Positions 6,347 through 7,851 of a stretch of DNA of 7,851 nt are shown piece by piece (position 1 is the stretch's first letter; each line of letters opens with the position of its first letter). The position numbers and the translations under genes were made by a program. Below the pieces are notes generated by a model that saw only the letters and a program-made list of their open reading frames with translations, did no database searches and was not told the DNA's origin. Source of the DNA: Alcaligenaceae bacterium (GTDB lineage: Bacteria > Pseudomonadota > Gammaproteobacteria > Burkholderiales > Burkholderiaceae_B); NCBI GenBank assembly GCA_012511095.1, contig JAAZGT010000121.1, positions 1-7,851 on the forward strand. The letters run 5' to 3'.

Positions 6347-6359
6347 ATTGATTTAAAAA

Positions 6360-7160
6360 ATGAAGAAAAATATCGTCTCTACAATGACTGTTTTAGCGGT
6401 GAGTGCACTCGTGAGTGTGAGTAGTGCATCTGCTAATGAAAAGCTTAGCGTTGCTGCAACTCCAGTGCCAGCAGCTGAAATTTTAGAGTTTATGACGTCA
6501 CAGATGGCTGAGCAGGGTGTGGACTTACAAGTCCATGTATTTACTGATTTTATTCAGCCTAATCAGCAAGTGGTAGAAAAGCAGATTGATATGAACTGCT
6601 TTCAGCATAAGCCACACTTAGACTCCTTTAATGAGAATGAGAGTCAGAATTTAGTACCTCAAGGCTACACCTATATTTTGCCTTTAGGCGCTTATTCTAC
6701 AAAAATTAAATCCCTTGATGAGTTAAAAAAAGGGGCATCGGTGGCTATTCCATCGGATACAACCAATGGCGCTCGTGCCTTACTTTTACTACAAAAAGAG
6801 GGTTTGATTAAGCTAAAAGATCCAGAAGATCTTTTTGCGACCTCGCGTGATGTGGTTGATAATCCAAAGCGTTTAAAGTTTGTTGAGCTAGAAGCTGCAA
6901 CTATTCCACGAGTGATGAGTGATGTGGACTTAGCAGTGATTAATACTAATTACGCTTTAGATGCTAATTTAAACCCTAAGCGCGACAGCTTATTTATGGA
7001 AGACACAGATTCACCTTATGCAAATCTCTGCGCTAGCCGCGAAGATAATAAGGATCGTGAAGCCATTAAAAAGCTTAATGAGGTATGGCAAAGCCCTGAG
7101 ACCTTAAAGTTTATTGAAGAAAAATATCAAGGCACAGTGATTCCAGTTAAGCCGAAATAA
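6360..7160 (+). CDS. metQ: MetQ-like periplasmic substrate-binding protein (NlpA family)
   Basis: Proteins of this family capture methionine in the periplasm for the MetNI ABC importer. The 266 residues begin with a Sec signal peptide: MKKN, a hydrophobic core at about 5-20, and probable signal peptidase I cleavage after ASA at residue 25. There is no Cys at the cleavage point, so unlike E. coli MetQ it is not a lipoprotein. Family motifs are FQHKPHLDSFN at 81-91, LGAYSTKIKSLDELKKGA at 109-126, IPSDTTNGARALLLLQ at 130-145 (Arg139 in the ligand pocket) and AVINTNYAL at 192-200. The mature protein has two cysteines, Cys80 next to FQHKP, where the usual residue is Tyr, and Cys224. metN and metI are not adjacent in the window. 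It lies 13 bases after the 83-residue gene with no visible Shine-Dalgarno, and the leader is A/T rich. Methionine is the likely ligand, but a related amino acid or peptide is possible. Confidence 0.9.
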   Translation: MKKNIVSTMTVLAVSALVSVSSASANEKLSVAATPVPAAEILEFMTSQMAEQGVDLQVHVFTDFIQPNQQVVEKQIDMNCFQHKPHLDSFNENESQNLVPQGYTYILPLGAYSTKIKSLDELKKGASVAIPSDTTNGARALLLLQKEGLIKLKDPEDLFATSRDVVDNPKRLKFVELEAATIPRVMSDVDLAVINTNYALDANLNPKRDSLFMEDTDSPYANLCASREDNKDREAIKKLNEVWQSPETLKFIEEKYQGTVIPVKPK

Positions 7161-7179
7161 GGTACTCAAATTCACATAG

Positions 7180-7217
7180 ACAAAAGGCTTGTTTCGCGCA
7201 CGAAATAAGCCTTTTGT
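7180..7217. terminator. Rho-independent terminator between convergent metQ and xerC
   Basis: The two 17-base arms 7180-7196 and 7201-7217 pair fully except for one G-U wobble (7191 with 7206), around a CGCA loop. The outer part is ACAAAAGGCTT against AAGCCTTTTGT. On the plus strand the stem runs into TTTTGTTTTGG, a fair T-tract, so it ends the metQ operon. On the minus strand the stem foot gives CTTTTGT, which may also stop xerC transcripts. It lies 19 bases after the metQ stop and 27 bases before the xerC stop. Confidence 0.88.
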
Positions 7218-7244
7218 TTTGGATATTTTTGGATATAGTAAATA

Positions 7245-7851
7245 TCAATCTTTATCTTTTTTGCGCTGCGCTCTAGGGTGTGCTGCATCATAGGCCTTTG
7301 CTAAATGCTGAAAATCCAAACGAGTATAAATCTGTGTGGTTGAGATATTGCTATGACCTAGTAGCTCTTGTACTGCACGTAAATCTTGAGCAGACTGTAG
7401 CATATGGCTAGCAAAACTATGACGCATCATATGCGGGTGAATTGCCGTGTCGGCTCCAGTTTTTAAGGCCATATCTTTGAGGCGCAATTGCACTGCGCGA
7501 TGACCTATACGTTTGCCCTTAACACCTAAAAATAGAGCAGCTTTATCACTATTATCTGCGGTGGGAGCTATGCAACTGTCGCGTATTTCCAACCATTTGC
7601 GAATTGCTGTTGCCGCTTTTTCACCTAAGGGCACAATACGTGTTTTATTGCCTTTACCCACAACCTTAATTTCTTTTTCTACTAGATCAAGCCAAGCAAG
7701 CGATTCGTAATCCTCGGTTTTAAAGTATTGATAATCTAATTGCACTAATTCCGATAGACGTAAACCGCTACTATAAAGCAACTCAAACATAGCAACATCA
7801 CATAAATCCTTGGGCTCCGCAGAGTTAATAAGCTGTTGACTACGATCTAAA
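7245..7851 (-). CDS. xerC: Tyrosine recombinase XerC (partial, N-terminus outside window)
   Basis: XerC acts with XerD at the dif site and resolves chromosome dimers at division, under FtsK control. The frame is open to the right edge, so the gene is cut by the window and about 201 C-terminal residues are visible. An internal ATG at 7790 is not the start, since the frame continues upstream with LDRSQQLINS and PKDLCDVAMFELLYSSGLR. All catalytic residues are present: Arg in GLRLSEL, Lys in VVGKGNKTR, His-x-x-Arg in HPHMMRHSF, His in LLGHSN, and the nucleophile Tyr in TQIYTRLDF. The ending LDFQHLAKAYDAAHPRA is almost that of E. coli XerC and separates it from XerD and phage integrases. The stop is TGA, followed downstream by the shared terminator. 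In E. coli and relatives xerC lies in a dapF-yigA-xerC group, and its upstream neighbour here is not visible. Confidence 0.95.
   Translation of the reverse strand, partial: LDRSQQLINSAEPKDLCDVAMFELLYSSGLRLSELVQLDYQYFKTEDYESLAWLDLVEKEIKVVGKGNKTRIVPLGEKAATAIRKWLEIRDSCIAPTADNSDKAALFLGVKGKRIGHRAVQLRLKDMALKTGADTAIHPHMMRHSFASHMLQSAQDLRAVQELLGHSNISTTQIYTRLDFQHLAKAYDAAHPRAQRKKDKD

Noticed and set aside
6401..6410. Perfect 10-base palindrome GAGTGCACTC beside GTGAGTG repeats
   Set aside because: It lies in the signal peptide codons of metQ (Ser, Ala, Val), whose low-complexity composition readily gives such repeats. It is not placed for an operator.
7513..7710. Open frame of 65 codons on the plus strand
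   Set aside because: It is antisense to xerC, which has all its catalytic residues.
7245..7851. Tyrosine recombinase as a sign of an integron, phage or genomic island
   Set aside because: The C-terminal LDFQHLAKAYDAAHPRA and GLRLSELVQLD mark housekeeping XerC, and no attachment-site repeats or cargo genes are present.

Overview
The window reads as ordinary chromosome of a betaproteobacterium of order Burkholderiales. It is most likely a relative of Alcaligenaceae with lowered GC content (Oligella, Pelistega or Taylorella type). The evidence is the ScpA N-terminus, which carries a VDSTPDTVD stretch that I know from Burkholderiales ScpA, a DUF3460 protein directly in front of scpA, and the RodA and XerC sequences. 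The genus is inference. I see no insertion sequence, phage gene, CRISPR array, tRNA or rRNA, and no frameshifted gene. Coding density is very high.

Left end (1-1334, + strand): the last 56 codons of a gene, probably mrdA (PBP2), overlap by one base the start of rodA, the peptidoglycan polymerase of the elongasome. rodA converges on a minus-strand operon, and both genes end inside the same TTAA tetranucleotide.

Minus-strand operon (4001 down to 1331): ftsE, ftsX, mutY. ftsE and ftsX overlap by 8 bases, and ftsX and mutY are 6 bases apart. FtsEX is the divisome ABC complex that activates cell-wall hydrolysis. MutY is the adenine glycosylase that repairs A:8-oxoG mispairs.

A 137-base divergent intergenic region (4002-4138) holds a candidate extended -10 promoter for each direction, with a 6-base inverted repeat between them.

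Plus-strand operon (4139-7160): a DUF3460 protein of 61 residues, scpA (chromosome condensation), panC (pantothenate synthesis, TTG start), an unrecognised 83-residue single-pass membrane protein, and a metQ-like periplasmic binding protein. It closes at a strong hairpin terminator (7180-7217). On the other side of that hairpin, converging from the right edge, is the C-terminal two thirds or so of xerC, the dimer-resolution tyrosine recombinase.

The genes share a broad theme of cell growth, wall synthesis, division and chromosome handling (PBP2, RodA, FtsEX, ScpA, XerC), with two metabolic genes and one repair gene placed among them. I found no clear undescribed system. The least understood items are the 83-residue membrane protein, DUF3460, and the orphan MetQ-like protein, which has no lipobox and has two cysteines.
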